Shown here piece after piece: positions 63,266-64,000 of a stretch of 64,000 nt of DNA (position 1 is the first letter of the stretch; every line of letters starts with the position of its first letter). The DNA is from Candidatus Binatia bacterium (GTDB lineage Bacteria > Desulfobacterota > Binatia > UBA12015). The notes beneath the pieces are model-generated. The model saw nothing but the letters and a program-made list of their open reading frames with translations, was not told the DNA's origin and did no database searches. The stretch covers positions 558,001 to 622,000 of the forward strand of contig JAQWRY010000086.1 in the NCBI GenBank assembly GCA_029243485.1, written 5' to 3'. Both the position numbers and the translations under genes were made by a program.

Positions 63266-64000
63266 TTGAACGCTTCTGTTCACCTCTTAAACAAGGCTGT
63301 CCGGACGACGATGCGCGTCCGCTCGGAGATCCCCTCGGGCCACTCGTCCGCGGGCATTCTCGGCACGGAGCGCATGGGGGCCGGGACCGTGGTCGAGCCC
63401 TCCGGCCTGGTCCTGACCGCACACTACCTGGTGATCGGGGCCCAGTCGGTCGAAGTCACCCCGCCCGACGGACAGAGCCTCCCGGGGCGCGTCGTGGGCG
63501 TTGACCATTCCAGTGGCCTCGCGGCGGTCGAGGTCGTGGGGGGACGGCTTCCGGGGCTTCCGGTCCGCCAGACGACCGAGTCCGTGGTCGGGGAGGAAGC
63601 ATTCCTGGTCGCGGCGCACGAAGAAGGCCGGCGGGTGAGCAACGGTGTCGTCACGTCGTACGCACCCTTCGAGGCATTCTGGGAGTACATGGTCGATCGC
63701 GCCCTCACGTGTAGCGCTGCAAGCCCGGGACTCGGCGGCGGTCCGCTGGTCGATGCGCGCGGCGAGATGCTCGGGGTAGTTTCGCTCTCCCTTGCCGAGG
63801 TCGGCAAGTTCACTCTGGCCGTACCGGCATGCAGCGCGATGCAGATGATCGAGAGCATCGAGAAGAGCGGCGGCTACACGAATGCGACGCCCCATGCGTG
63901 GATCGGCGTGACGAGTTACCCGGTAGGCGGCAATGTGATCGTTGCGGGCGTCCTGCCCGATAGTCCTGCGGAAGCCGGCGGTGTCGCGCCCGGCGACATC
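63266..64000 (+). CDS. HtrA/DegP-like trypsin-fold protein with PDZ start, catalytic Ser absent (partial)
   Basis: About 245 residues to the window edge, from TTG 63266 (ATG 63311 is an alternative). The protease region has GAGTVVEPSGLVLTAHYLVI (His present) and VGVDHSSGLAAVEVVG (Asp position), but the GNSGGPL motif reads PGLGGGPLVDARGEMLGVVS, with Gly in place of Ser. A PDZ domain begins at HAWIGVTSYPVGGNVIVAGV and LPDSPAEAGGVAPGDI. No signal peptide is visible. Divergent from pabB. Likely a pseudoprotease sensor or scaffold. Confidence 0.75.
   Translation, partial: MNASVHLLNKAVRTTMRVRSEIPSGHSSAGILGTERMGAGTVVEPSGLVLTAHYLVIGAQSVEVTPPDGQSLPGRVVGVDHSSGLAAVEVVGGRLPGLPVRQTTESVVGEEAFLVAAHEEGRRVSNGVVTSYAPFEAFWEYMVDRALTCSAASPGLGGGPLVDARGEMLGVVSLSLAEVGKFTLAVPACSAMQMIESIEKSGGYTNATPHAWIGVTSYPVGGNVIVAGVLPDSPAEAGGVAPGDI

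Overview
The window reads as a chromosomal segment of a high-GC, Gram-negative, heterotrophic bacterium with aerobic-type respiration. Evidence seen: an LpxL-type acyltransferase, lipoproteins, CcmE/F/H cytochrome c maturation, UppP and MurF, multihaem cytochromes, and many CaiB/BaiF, SDR, VOC, AhpD-like and MDR genes. Delta-60 and cysteine-rich secreted-protein remnants suggest a deltaproteobacterial-type lineage (Myxococcota, Desulfobacterota or Binatota-like). That placement is inference. No rRNA, tRNA, CRISPR array or intact mobile element was seen.

Layout. 1-5371: end of a 1-Cys peroxiredoxin, M3 oligopeptidase, CaiB/BaiF CoA-transferase, WbbJ-like acyltransferase, SDR. 5490-11165: small accessory genes, many visibly broken (FG-GAP remnant, a two-sided deletion scar, frameshifted TPR genes, an SGNH remnant, a VOC pseudogene) among intact SnoaL-like, nitrobindin-like, AhpD-like and alcohol dehydrogenase genes. 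11215-14563: SGNH protein plus MBOAT O-acetyltransferase pair and a BASS transporter. 14583-18389 (minus): ccmE-ccmF-ccmH, a CcmI-like zinc-ribbon protein and a CsaA-like tRNA-binding protein; CcmE carries CxxxY instead of HxxxY. 18449-24091: uppP, murF, a LytS/LytTR two-component pair and nhaA. 24119-29842: zinc-ribbon/TPR protein, CDP-alcohol transferase, GT39 glycosyltransferase, ferredoxin/zinc-ribbon fusion, MscS channel.

29853-33304 holds a compact electron-transfer island: a membrane tetrahaem cytochrome, a cyclic-nucleotide-binding-domain/cytochrome c fusion and a secreted phosphodiesterase-superfamily enzyme, joined by ATGA overlaps and divergent from a monohaem cytochrome. 33357-40765: two glycosyltransferases, a GDSL lipoprotein, SDR, thioesterase, secreted proteins, a DsbA-like thioredoxin and TetR. 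40844-42598: LpxL-like acyltransferase and small secreted proteins. 43062-45920: four overlapping genes predicted to make an activated aminoethylphosphonate (split phosphonopyruvate decarboxylase, transaminase, nucleotidyltransferase), with no PEP mutase in the window. 45925-64000: a signal-less substrate-binding protein, a second CoA-transferase, purL, purB, a coiled-coil/RelE-like fusion directly before uvrA, a lipoprotein, an AGCS symporter, pabC-pabB, and the start of an HtrA-like protein lacking the catalytic serine.

Large housekeeping genes (purL, uvrA, murF, ccmF, purB) are uninterrupted, while more than ten small accessory genes carry frameshifts, stops or truncations. This contrast argues for real gene decay rather than uniformly poor sequence.
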